Assembly (NCBI GenBank): GCA_028554795.2
Contig: CM068826.1
Span: 101,000,346-101,064,345 of the forward strand
Direction: 5' to 3'
From: Sinohyriopsis cumingii
Lineage: Eukaryota; Mollusca; Bivalvia; Unionida; Unionidae
Length of the DNA stretch: 64,000 nt
Shown here one piece after another: positions 13,001-26,200 of this stretch (positions within the stretch are counted from its first letter, which is position 1; each line of letters starts with the position of its first letter). Position numbers and translations under genes: made by a program. The notes under the pieces are model-generated. The model had not been told where the DNA came from. It was given only the letters and a program-made list of their open reading frames with translations, and did no database searches.

Positions 13001-16000
13001 TGGATAAATGTGTGATCCTGGTACTTCAAGGGCCATCTTTTCGGTGAGTAGTTTGCCTGCAACACTCCCATTACAAATCAGATGCTTCAGATAATGATAT
13101 TACCACAATGTCTGATCCACCCAGTTATAAAGTTAACAGACAAAGGATTGACACCATCTCTGAGTTGATAAGGAATGTCATGTTGACTTGTTCCCTACTC
13201 AACCTGATGTATGTAGTTTCACCTAGCCAGGACAGCACAAAGTGATCACACCTGGGAATTGGTATGCCATGATGCCAAGATAATTAATATGGCTGCTTAC
13301 CACATGACGGCAAATGCCCTAAAGGCATCTTGTAACCTCAGCTTGATGTAAATAGATGCACTTCTAATTTCTTTTTTAAAAATACTGCACCTTGCAATGA
13401 CACTGCAGTCCCTTCCCATTTTTAATATTGGACTGCACAATATCCCACTTGATGATGTCCTCCTCCACAGTGACATGGACTTACTTAGAATATGAACAGC
13501 CTTTTCTACCTCAGTCACAGCTTTAGTGTGGATAGTCATTGTGGAGAAGTAGAATCTTGTCCTGTTCCAACATTTTGTTCATCTGGAGTTTCTAACTCTT
13601 AGCAGCCTGGTTCATCTTCCTCCCATTGAAAGTATTATTAATATGTTGGAGAAGGCATTGTCCAGGAAGTTAATTTACACATTAGCAAGTTTCATAATCT
13701 ACTTAACCTTCTCAGTGTGGCAGCAGACCAGTTTTACTTGGGTTTGTCTTTATGTGCACCTAGATGGCTCTTTTAGCACATTGGTGCCTGATCTCAGGTC
13801 ATTTTGATAACTAGTTTATGATTTTATTCAAAGCTCAAACATTTCCTGCTTAATTGGCAAGACAAGGAGTGGCTAGTGGCAGGAATACCTTTGGAAGACC
13901 CACAACTGGAAATAGCAATTCGTTCAGATGGCGGTTTGTTGTGCTGGGGGCCACACTTGCTGCTGGACTTTTTGAAGGTCAGTGGCAAGTCGACTTGGCT
14001 AGGGATGGCTTTTTGCATCTGTCTCCTTGAAAAAAAAGTCTATTCTCAATGCTTCCCATTCTTGGGTGGAATGCATTTGAAAGAAAATGGTCCTCATAAT
14101 GTCTGAGAGTTTGGTCATAGTGAGCTACCTCTTTAAACAAGATCACTGAACAGTTGCATTATGGCATGGGAGTACCTTCACTGGTGTGCCCATACTATAT
14201 AAATATACAGATCCAACACATCCTGGGCAGGCTCAATGTGCTAGATGACTCATTCACAAGGAGAGGCAAACTGCTTCATTTGGAGTAGCCTCCCCATTGG
14301 TCCATCTTCCACAGAGTCTGCAACCTATGGGGATGTCTGATGACAAGATGGAACAAAAAACTACCCACCTTAATCTCTGTATTCCCAGACCCAAAGGCAT
14401 GGGATGTTGACACCCTTTCAGTCAGCTATGATGGAATATGTCCATATGCATTTTCCCTCAAGCAGTTATAATATTGAATTTAATCCAGAAAATGAGGGTT
14501 ATGGCATGCAAATAGTTTGACTGCCCCTTTCTGATGGGATAAATCCTGGATCAATGATCTGGTCAGTTAGGCAACAGATGTACCCCAAATAAATGTAGCA
14601 ACCTGATGCTGCTCAGTATTTGATGTATGTCTAGGGAAACTACTTCTCTATGCCTGACTCTTGTCAGGGATACCTTGTGCACAAAGGATTTCAGTGCTTT
14701 GATTCTGGAGGTGACCATGATAGCTGGATGACTGTCCATTTTAAAGTTCTACTGGGGGAAACAAGTTTTCTCTGTCTCCATCCACCAAATTGCTAATTTC
14801 TTTTTCTTTCCTCTTTCAAGAAAAGAAAGTAACCCATTCACAATCAAGGAATACAGTTCCATGATCTCAGACATGTTCAGACATCATGGATGAGACAGTT
14901 TTTGCTGCAACTATGACCTTTTCAACCTGGCCAATTTTGACTTATCCAGCCTATGCTAACTATGCCTGTTCCCATAATGGAACGTCTTCTGGGTCTTGAT
15001 GCAGCTCAAGACATCTAAGTCTGAGCACTTGTCTTCCACCTCATTGAAACAGTTACCATATAAGACTTTCTACTTGATAGTGCTAGCTTCAGCATGCAGG
15101 GTGTTTCAGCTACATGCACTGCCCATGGATCAGTTCAAGAAACATTGTGGAGTCAGCTGGCTGGCATGCCCAGTCTACTGTCTCCAGTCTGTATTTGTGT
15201 GATATGGACTTGCAAGAGCTGAATGTTCTCAGGCCACTATCAGCTGCCCAGGTAGTTACCATGCCCTGTTGGTGATATTACAACCTCAGCTCCAGACATG
15301 ACCTTGTAGCTTTCACTGGATTTACCCCAACAACTTTAGAATGTACGGCGATTGCCAGGTGCACAATCCCACAGTGAATGTTCTCACACAAGAATAAACA
15401 CATAATCGTTGATTGTGCTAACCACATGTTTGGAGAAGTTCATCATTTTAGTAGATCAGTCATCATGCTCCCAAAGGGTGAAGTGGGTAAAGGTTGGATG
15501 CTTCAGCATTTCCTCCTCCTTTTACCTTATCTCCAATTGCTAATCAGATTGGCTAATGTATTTGACAGATAAAGGAATTTGTTTATTAAATTATATTTCT
15601 CAGAAAATATTTATCCAGTTACTTTACTATCTATCCCTCATTCCCATTACCGTAGATAAGAGCATCCTGATGCAGATGTTGTTCAAGCTTGAACTAGTTT
15701 CATCTGGGATACATGTAACCACCTTGCTGGAATGAGAGGAATTGATCTGTTTGAGTTATTTCCCTTTGTTTGCATGACTTACAGATTGAAAGATTTTTGT
15801 CATGTCTCAGGGAGGGCTGGATTCATAGGTAGAAGAGATTAATTCCTATTGTTAAAGTGATTGGGTAAATATTTTCAGAGAAACATAATTATAAAAAACA
15901 TATCAGTATTAGAAGGGGTGACATATTACATGTGATATCCTACCTTCAAGATCAAGGTCACTGCTAAATATTGTAAAATTTTCATTGCAGTTTCTTTTCA

Positions 16001-16592
16001 TATAATGCTGGAGCTGTTTGAAATTAAGAGACTGCAATGTGGTGTACTTGCATATGGTCACAAGAAAGTTTGTCATGATTTATTGGGGGGGGGGCAGCTA
16101 TGTTCAAGGTCAGGGTTATGGCCCAGTTGCAAGTTTTTCAGCACATTTTCTCTTTCCATTCTTTAACTGAGACCAGGGGATGAAGTTTTGTGTTATTATA
16201 TTTCATCATCAATAGAGATTTAAATAACAAATTGAGTAGCAGAGAAGTTGCAGAAGTATAGCAGGGAGTGTTGAGGGGTTGGCAGAGGGTTGGCAGAGGG
16301 TCAAAACCTCATTCCAGTGGTCCAGGGGGCAACATTACTGTAGGGGTGTTCTTTTGCATCCATAACGTGAAATGGTGTTGGTGTAACAACTAAAGCTGGA
16401 CCATCTTTCCTTGATTGAGAATGTGAAATATGTATAAATTCCTATTGATAATTGAAATCTCTGATTTGTTCATTATGATCTTATAGTAAATGAACAAAAT
16501 AATGCTGAATTATCAGATTCATTTTCATTGAGTCATTGCATTTTGTCTGTAGCTCTTTGAATTAAATGAATTTCTCTTGTTCATAACTGTTA

Positions 16593-16668
<76 letters not shown>

Positions 16669-17186
16669 AAATGCAAGTTGCCAGGTGAAAGAATCATTAG
16701 AACAATAAGAAAAAAGAGTTTTTATGCTAACAAACTAAAGTCAATAATTAACTTTTTTAAGTCTGGAATTGTAGGCAGTGATTCCCCCCAAAAAATGTGT
16801 GGTAAAAAAATCACCATTGTTTTGCTATTTTTGAAACCACAGCTCTACAAGGTATTTCAGACCTTATTGGTATTGGGAACGTGTCTTAAAGGTCAGAGTC
16901 ACAGGTCACTATTGCACATTTTCCATCACACTTGCCTTTCCACTATACCTTCAAAACCTTTTGAAATAAATGGATGAAACTGGGTATAAGAGTGTCACAT
17001 GCCATATTAGTGGGACTGTCTTCATGGTCAAGGTCATAGGAAAATATTTGTGACAAAAATTTGATATACATATATTCTGTCACCAGTAGATTTGTTGCAT
17101 TCAACATTTTTGGTCCTATCTTTAAGGTTATGTTACAGTATTGTAAGGACTTCATTAGTCCTGCTCTATATAGTAAAAGTCTGAGG

Positions 17187-17237
<51 letters not shown>

Positions 17238-20200
17238 CAGTGTAGAACAAGGACATCAGTGTAAATACACACCAACAGACCAGATACACACCTCAAAGCA
17301 GAGATGTCCCCATTTCGTATTTTCAGCTTAAATGTAATGCCAAGACCATACTTAATGATACAAACGTTAAATAGTCCCCTTTTTTTAGGTATCATGCTAT
17401 ACACAACAATAAATATGTCCCACTCACTCAAAGCCTCATGTGTATCAGATGGAAAACTGTGTCCCCATTCACACTGTTTTGCTGCAGCTTGCACACTTTG
17501 CTTTCAAATTACTCATCAAAGACGGCATCAATCTAACAGGATTTAAATCATTTATGTAAATATAGACAAATATATATGATACATTTTATTTTTTAACACA
17601 GAGAGCAATATCAACAATATCAATATACATGTTTATTAATGGGTAGTCCAATGTTCATAACACATTTTGCCAAATTAGATCGGGAACACAAGAAAACTTA
17701 ATAAAAGATTTCATGCAGATTTTATACATGGTTTTTATGATGGGCAAGAAATTCAAGCCATTCATCTGTGCTCGTATATTTTATCTCCTATTTAACTCTG
17801 AGCCATTCAGATTTGGATAAGAAATACACTGGAAAATGTCAGCATCGATTTTAGTTCATTCAAATGTGGTTAGAAGCGTAATAATGAACAGTTCACATGG
17901 TAACCAAAACATAATACCATTTCTTTCCTCCAATTAACCGTACTAGAGTTAAATCTGACAAGTTAAGCTTGAGCCAATAGGAAATAAAAAGAAGTTTTGT
18001 AAATGGCTCCAGCCACGACACTGAAAATACAAGTTTTCATACTCATATTTAGTGTTTCTCAATGTATCTTATAAATGTGCATGCTGGCTGAAGTAAAAAT
18101 AATGTGAAACAAAACAATCAGATACATTTTGTTTGACTCCGAGGTAAATTATAAATATTTCTCATTCTTTCCTTGTTTAGTCAGTACCTTTTCATATTCT
18201 CTCTGTCTCTCTTTCTCTTTTGGCTCTGTTCCTTCTGTCTGTCTTTCTGCCTTCTTGCTAGCTTGCTTTCTTTCTGGATGTAAGTCCCTTGTTTTGCCCT
18301 ATTTCTAAGGACTGATGACAAAAGTCATCAAACAATTTTTCTCTAATCAATCATTGACCACAAATACACAACTTTAACTTCACAAATGGCTCTCCACTAA
18401 ACAAAAGGCAGAACATTAATACTGTTACATGTGGGTGGGCTCTTTAGTGAATGAATGAAACAGAGTATAATAATTTTCCTCTAATTAATGCATGATCACC
18501 AATATCATAACTACACATTTGCATCACAACTTCACATTTGCCTGCCAACCTCACAAACGCATGGTTTCTCCTTATTACATTTCCGCAACATAGCGATAGT
18601 ACTTAACTACCCTAAAATACAAGTCTCAACTCAAACATCAAATACCGGGAACTATTTTTCCTATGCTACCTTAAGTCAGTCAAATCATGTTTATAAGCCT
18701 CATTTTGCCTGTAAAGGCATCTCCAGATAACGGGACAGTCCCTTCTCAATTATTCCACTGTACGATTTACCAGTCTCTGTCATAAATACTGCACATGGAG
18801 TCACACAATCAATCCACACAATTAGATTTTAATAGGGACTATTTGACTCCAGGGACACTTATACGGCTCTGACCTGAGCTCATTAAAACTAAACCATGCC
18901 ATCATAAAAAATAATCTTTGGTGTGTTTCATATTGAAGAGATCTTATCATGCATTGGCTTATTAATGAAGGAGATTGCACTAAAGTGGCAAATTTTAGTA
19001 CACAAAAGTTAAAAATGTCTTATTTTGTGGGACATTTTAAATTCTAAACCATAGTCTTGCCAGTAAAATTATTTTAACTGAAGATTGATATGCAGTTACT
19101 TGATTCTTTCATTTTAGAAAAAGGGACTCGGTATTTTCACACAATTCTGGCAATTCAGTTTCTTCGAACTCCTGGATGTACATTTTTACTTCTATATACA
19201 AGAAACATAATATAAAAATTCAACATGATAATTTCAATTTAGTCTGTTAATATGGATGGGAACTATGTGTATCAGGTGAGATTACTGCAGTATTTAAATT
19301 GAATTGATCCTTATTTAGAATCAAAACACATACTTATTGAATGTCCCATATTTGATTGTATAATTTCTAACACTGTATATTTGTGTGTCCTGTTCTGATG
19401 GTAAAGATTCTGACACATTTTGTCTTGGAAATCAACCACAAGTCAATTACAAATGACATGTATATATCAAATGCAAAGTAAAAAAGATCTTTATTGTCCA
19501 TAATTTGTTAAAATAAAAATGTCCCTGTTTTCATGGTAAAAATCATATGATCCTGTTTCGTAGGTTTTACAAGAATGTGTGTGTGTGTATGTGTGTATGT
19601 TTGTGTGTGTGTGTGATTTTTAACATAGGTTTAAGAATTTTCCAGTCATATCACTACAATGTCTGCAGTGTGGCAGTTTATAGTGATGTCTAGCACTGTG
19701 GCATCATGACACAAACATGTAGCATGATGTCCCACCCAGTAACATTATCCTGACACCAGACCAGCCAGTCCTAACATGAACCTCTTAAATGCTGAGTGCC
19801 AGGCAAGGCAGCTGCTAGTACCATTTTGATAAGTCTTTGGTATGTCTTGGCTGGGGTTTGAACCTGCGACCTCCCATTACCAAGGCAGACACTCTTACCA
19901 CTTAGGCCACCAGAGTGGTCTGAGGTACAAGCATGAACCATGTTAGGGTACACACAGGTGTGTTTATTTTATTTCATCTATATTAATCAAGGTTTTATTT
20001 CTGGTGTCCAGATCACCAATCAAGTTTTCCCCTTCTCTGTACTGTTGCTTCAATGCCCTTTGAGGCAGAAACAATTAAACTTATTTACTTTCTATATTTG
20101 CTCATCTACCCAGTAACTCCACAATTTTATCCTGAAGATCATCATCACATTTCATCAATGAATACATCTGGTGATCTCACTGCAATGGATGTAAGACAGA

Positions 20201-23200
20201 AATTCACTGAACATTGTGTATAATTAAAGTAAAGCAGAACAGCAGTATGGGCCAAAATGATTGGTGTGTATTGTTTATTACTTCATGTTTTGGAGTGTAC
20301 AGGCACAAAGACAACTTTTATATTGGGACTGAGCAAGTCATCCTGGTAATGAAGATTACTGTGAATTCATATTTCTTTGGGTGGTGGTTTGCTGAGAAAT
20401 GACATTTTAGTTGGTATCTGGTAGTTAACTTCAAAGATTGATAAATGAACACTACTGTATATACCCACTTATAAGTTGAGTCAAACTGTAAACAACAAAG
20501 GTACAGATCTACTATAGCATGATGCACCTGCAGGTCAGAGTCTAAGTTGTTTGTACTACTGATTACTCCTAACAAACTGCACAGACCCAGATCTGCTGGT
20601 GCATTATGCAATGACAGACCTGGGTCTTGTGATTTGCAGTTGGACTTGTGTTATTAACGAGTATGTATGGTATTATTTTTTGTATGGTCTTTTAATTCAT
20701 AATTTGCTGTAACAATAAAAATCCACAAAACTCAGAACCCCCGAAAAGTAATGAATTCACAGTATTGAGTTGATTGATGTTTTACTTTTTTAAGTTTGTC
20801 AACATTCTTGAAACTCCACAGTGGCAGTACTTGCTAGTGTCAAAGCTTTGATTACTAGCTCAGTATATGGACATACAAGAGCATTTACAGTAACAATATA
20901 TTCAAATGAAGAATTATGTTAAATATGGATAGTTTATCCACTAGATCTTTTACAAATATTATGTTTACAAATGAAGAAGTATTCAAGTTTGAGGAGTCTG
21001 GTGAATTCTGTCACACAAGCATATCCAGTGATCCTGATGCCAGTAGAATTTTCAAACAATACCCCAGCATGTTGTCACAAATAGCAGTAAAGGTCATGCA
21101 TATACATGTAGTGTGATGAATAAGGTAGGTAATATGCTTCCATGGTAACAGTGTAATTCTACAAGTGATCTTTCTTATTTAAAAATACATTCACTTTTAT
21201 TCTTGCACTTAATGCACTATGTTGTTGTCCTTGACCTGCAGTTACGCACAATGATAGTGAATCAGCTGGCCCAGACTCAGACTCACACAATGGATGCCCT
21301 GCAGCAGACGGCAATGGCCTTCAAGGTCATCACTGATAAGGTGGATGAGATTTCTGAAGAATCACAGGTAATTACAATCATTGTGTTTATTTATTAGCTC
21401 ATCTGCATCAGTACAATGTATGAGAGATGTCACTTTTCAGGAAAGAATGATGGCACCAGTTTTGGTGTTGCCGACAGAAATGATGTGAATTGTTATTTTA
21501 AAAGAATTTAGGTTTTAATGGCAGTTGATAACACATTATTGACTGTATCATGCTGTGGAAATGGGAACTAAATGTCTTTGGTAAGGACACTGAGTCAGCT
21601 GACCCAGATTGGCCTGGGTGGATATCGAACTTGCAACCCTTGGATTATGAATCTGATGTTCTGCCAACTGAGCAACATTTGCTTCCTAGGAAACAGTTTC
21701 AAGATTCTTTGTCAATGTTTTTTAAAAAGTCACATACATCATACATCATTTTTGGGTTCATGTTTATTGACCTCACCTTGATGGTTCTGAACAAAGCAAC
21801 CATTTTGGAATATGTGCGTCTGTCTGACTACTTATTGGCCTCAATCTTAAAGTTTTTTTTAAATTTCCTTTTATTCTAATACCATTTTATTCCATCCTTG
21901 TTAGATTTGGATAATAAATTGGAAATGGACTCCACAGGCTCCCCTTGGCCAGTTTTCATTATTTATTCAGTTATTTGTTCTTCACTCATTTATGTATTTG
22001 TGTTTATCGTCTTCATTTTTTTTTCTATTTGTTTGAAATAAAAACCTTAGCTAATTTTTTTAAAGTCTTGTTTGAAGAAAGTATATCAATCTTACAAAGT
22101 CAGATGCAGCTATAAGCAATTCAAGTGGTAAACCCTTTTGAATGCAATTTTCATGTAACATGCATATTTTAAAGACTTCATCCATTGTAATTTGTGTTGT
22201 ATACAAAATGACATTCTGAAGCTACATTAAACCCCTTCCAAAAAGTTGGTGGTGACCAAGATATAATGCATTAGTCCATTCTTCTGTCTGTAAGCCTTTC
22301 CATGCATTGAGTATTAGAACACCTATAAATCAACTCCCTTGGTTTTCAGTGCCTTGCTTTAAAGGTTTGCACAGCCATTACAGAGAAATGTGTTCAATGC
22401 ATTATGATCATGTGAATGATATTTTGAAAAAGTATGGTCATTTTTCTGGTGACTCATGATCATTTGGTTGAGAAATCAGCTACTTCAGTTTTCAGTTCAT
22501 TTCCTTGAAACTTTGCACAGGTGTTGCATACATAATGGAATTGTACATGGTGCATTATGAAGCTGCTGTGTTAACTTGCAATTCCAATGAATAATTTAAA
22601 TAAATGATTCCTCTCAAATTATATCTAAAGCAACTAAAAGTGATTCCACTAGACTGATATTAAAATAGGAATAAATAATTGCCAACCAAGTCCATTATAT
22701 ACAGACTATCATATGACCTATGACACAACAAAATGCCGAAGATATGGGTCATTTTCCCATCAAATTCATAAGCAAGTTTGCTTCTAGAAAATACCCAACT
22801 GGTAAATTCAAGTAAACATCATGACAAAAATCAGGTAGACAATAGAATTTCTCTGGGAAAAATCAAGGTCCTGAACTCAAATCTATGTAAACATGTTATT
22901 TACAAATGATCATTATATTAAAGTATAATCTACAATCATGGAAAAAAGTTAGCCAGGTAGTATGTTATAATTTAATGACCCTTACAATTTACAATCATCG
23001 ACAAAAGCTAAACACACTATGCAAATTAAACATACATACATAGATACATACATACGTACATACATATATACATACATACATACATACATGCATACATACA
23101 TACATACTGTTACGTGTTTAGGCTGTCATAAACAGTAACAAGTAAAAATGTGAAGACAACAAGCTTTGTAAAATTTAACAAATAATTTATTTCCCTAGAA

Positions 23201-26200
23201 ACAAGGTAAAAATGAAAAATAGAACTTACCGTTTTTAGAATCAAATCTAAAAATAATCCAAGAATAGTCCAAGAATTAAAAATTAGAGGTCCTAGTAATA
23301 AAATATTCTAGTGAACTGGAGTTCAAGTCCAGATAAAAATCCAAAATGGAAGGCAATGATGTATACTGTAACCAGTATAGTACTGATGTGTCTACAGTTC
23401 TTCATTGAGCCACAAAAAATAATATTTCAGTTTTGATTTCCAAACAAAATTTAAATAAATGTCTTTGTCCAAGAATTCTGTATGAGCACTTAAATATTCC
23501 CAGGGAAAAGAATTTAATCTCTAAGAATCCAAACAATTTAAAGAAAAATTTAAATTTAACTCCAACTGGTCACAACAAAAATAAACACCTTGATGTCTAA
23601 GTGTTTAAAAACCCAACCAAAATTATTTCTTAATACATCACTATTAAATCTGACTACTGCACAATTCTGGTAAAACAAAAATTTCTAAATAGAGACTATT
23701 CACATGTCCAAAGTCATGTAGACCAGTACAACCTCAATTCCATCTTATAATCCCACAATTAAAAAAAAGAAATTGTTTACTCCAACTCTTACTAATTCTG
23801 AATCAAGGTCAGGAACTAGGTCAGCATTAAGATATAAAGTTCTAATAATAGGTGTTTATGAAAAAAACAGGTCAAACTAATTTCTGGAAAATGTTAAATT
23901 CCAGTAAACAAAATTACATTACCATAACATGTAATGGAATAAAAAATTTTAAAACAAATGAACAATTAAATCAAATCAAATATAAATGAAATCAAATATA
24001 CATAAGAATACATACATACATACATACATACATACATACATACATACATACATACATACATACATACATACATACATACATGTATACACCAAAGGTTTTG
24101 ACTGGCATGTACTTTGACCAGCCATACTAAGGTCATGGAATATCTCAAACATAATTACATCAAATTATCTTTGATTTTGTTTATCCATTACAGTGTCAAA
24201 ATAATAAAGTTAAAGGCTCAACAGTTTCAGTTTTTACAGTTTCTTTGTCAGACAGTCAAAACCAGTGTTGCTGACTAAACTTAATTCACAGGTAACTATG
24301 TTTAGTTTAAATATTCTTTCTTTTTTGGATAATCAATACATGTGCTGCGAACTGAGCTTGTTGGGTCATTATGTTTTCCCAGGTGTTTAAACACCCCAAA
24401 GTAACAAGGCACTGGACAAAGGATATGTAAAAGCTTATCTTCTTTGTTTATCAAAATCCTTATTATTGAACAATTGCTGCAAGGTCTGTACTATATATCA
24501 ATCCCCCACATCACATTTCACATTTCCTAACTATATTTTCTTGCAGTGTGTCAGCACTTCATACCTTTGAAGCAAGCCTAGGCAAAACTTAAGGAACAAA
24601 TATACTAGCAGCAGCAGCTAACATTTATTATCAAACTACAAAAATTGGACAATATCAAAAGTGAACTGGATCTATGCATATTAATGAGTAAACTTGCATT
24701 GGATGTGCAGAGCTTGTTGCGATTCTTGAAGCCATATTTTTCATCAGATTTGATCAAACTTGAAATGTAGACTATATTAATGAGATACTTTGCCTGTGAT
24801 TGGCTGAGCTTGCTTTAGAACTTGGTAAATATTGGTTTATATAATCAAGATCCTTGGGTAACTTTGATTATAAACAAGAGACTTGCATATGCATAATGTG
24901 ATATCACAGTTGAAATTTGTTTCATCCGGATAAAGTTAAAAAGGCAAAATCAACATGATATAAAGTTTTGAAGATAGTTTGCCTAGGTTGTGCTTATAAA
25001 TACTACATTAGGATGCTTAGCAAAATGATCAGCAGGTTTGCTATATAGGCAGATATGTCATATCAGTTCCACTTGGGACTCTTCTTGTAATTTACCTCAG
25101 AAGTTCAGGAAGTGAAAGTAGCAATGCAGAGCTAGCAGTCTTCTGTGAGATGCAAATCAGAAATAATGCCTAGCTGTTTACTCTAAAACCCAGATTAACC
25201 CCCATCATTCAGATATCTAAATAAAGAAAATTATGTTTTTTAAACCTTCCCTTGGACATAAATCATTTTTCTTTTTATAAAAAAAATTATAAATTCAAGC
25301 ACATTCAAGGAAATATCATTTCTTTAAATGATGAAACCTGTGCATAATGTGAAATTCTTCTCTGGAGCCTATGCAGACATCAGAGTAGCTAAGTTGTCAC
25401 TACTGTGCTTGAAACTGATTATTGAGAAATCACTAATTAAAGGTACAGGTCACTTTGTAATTTAAAAGTTGTTTAATGCTTGATTGTGTGCTTATGACAA
25501 TGACTTTTCAATTGTTAAAGAACATTTTGGGTCTGGAGGGATTTCAGATCCTCAGTGTTTGTGGCACTGTATCCATTCAGCATTACCAAATATAGTTTGC
25601 AGTACTAAAAATAGTAATAACCTTTATTGTCATACCAAAATTAGTAACAAGATTTATTTCAAGTGCCTTTCATGTACAAATTATGCCAGAATATGCATTT
25701 AATTTAGGTATATGATTGGACCTGACATTATCTCCATTTAGCTCCCCATTAATGACAATACTTAAAACAATAGTAGAAAATGTTTTTAAAAGAAAATAAC
25801 AATAAATTGTCAAATAATGTTTCAAATGTTAAATAATATTCTTTAATAATTGGCATATAAAAAAGAAAATGTAGAAAATAATATTAGAGAAGTATGGTAA
25901 TGATGGTAAATCTGGGGAGGGAAAAATAATTTTTTGTGTCCCAAGATATGTATGCACATAAAAAGTATAAAATTTTCAGTGTCCCAGCACTTATAAAAAC
26001 AAAATTTGCAAGATTGATAAATGCCAATCCGTATTCAATTACCATTTCAAAAATATGTTATAAACTGCAGAGTGCTATGATGCTATTTAATTTGCATGTG
26101 AATATTTTCTGATTTCTCCAGCATGAAATACATAAAGGTAAATAAAGATGTCACAATTCATGGACTGCTTGGACTACACAGGGAGACCTGTATTAAATTA

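Noticed and set aside
16943-17494. 183-codon minus-strand frame with a His-Thr run
   Set aside because: The run is the GT microsatellite read in reverse; the rest has no recognisable domain or splice support.
20916-21116. Possible extra exon with ESGEFCHTSISSDPDASRIF and donor GCA|GTAAAG at 21086
   Set aside because: The phase would fit, but there is no good acceptor, and exons 3 and 4 join smoothly without it. It is probably a chance open frame.
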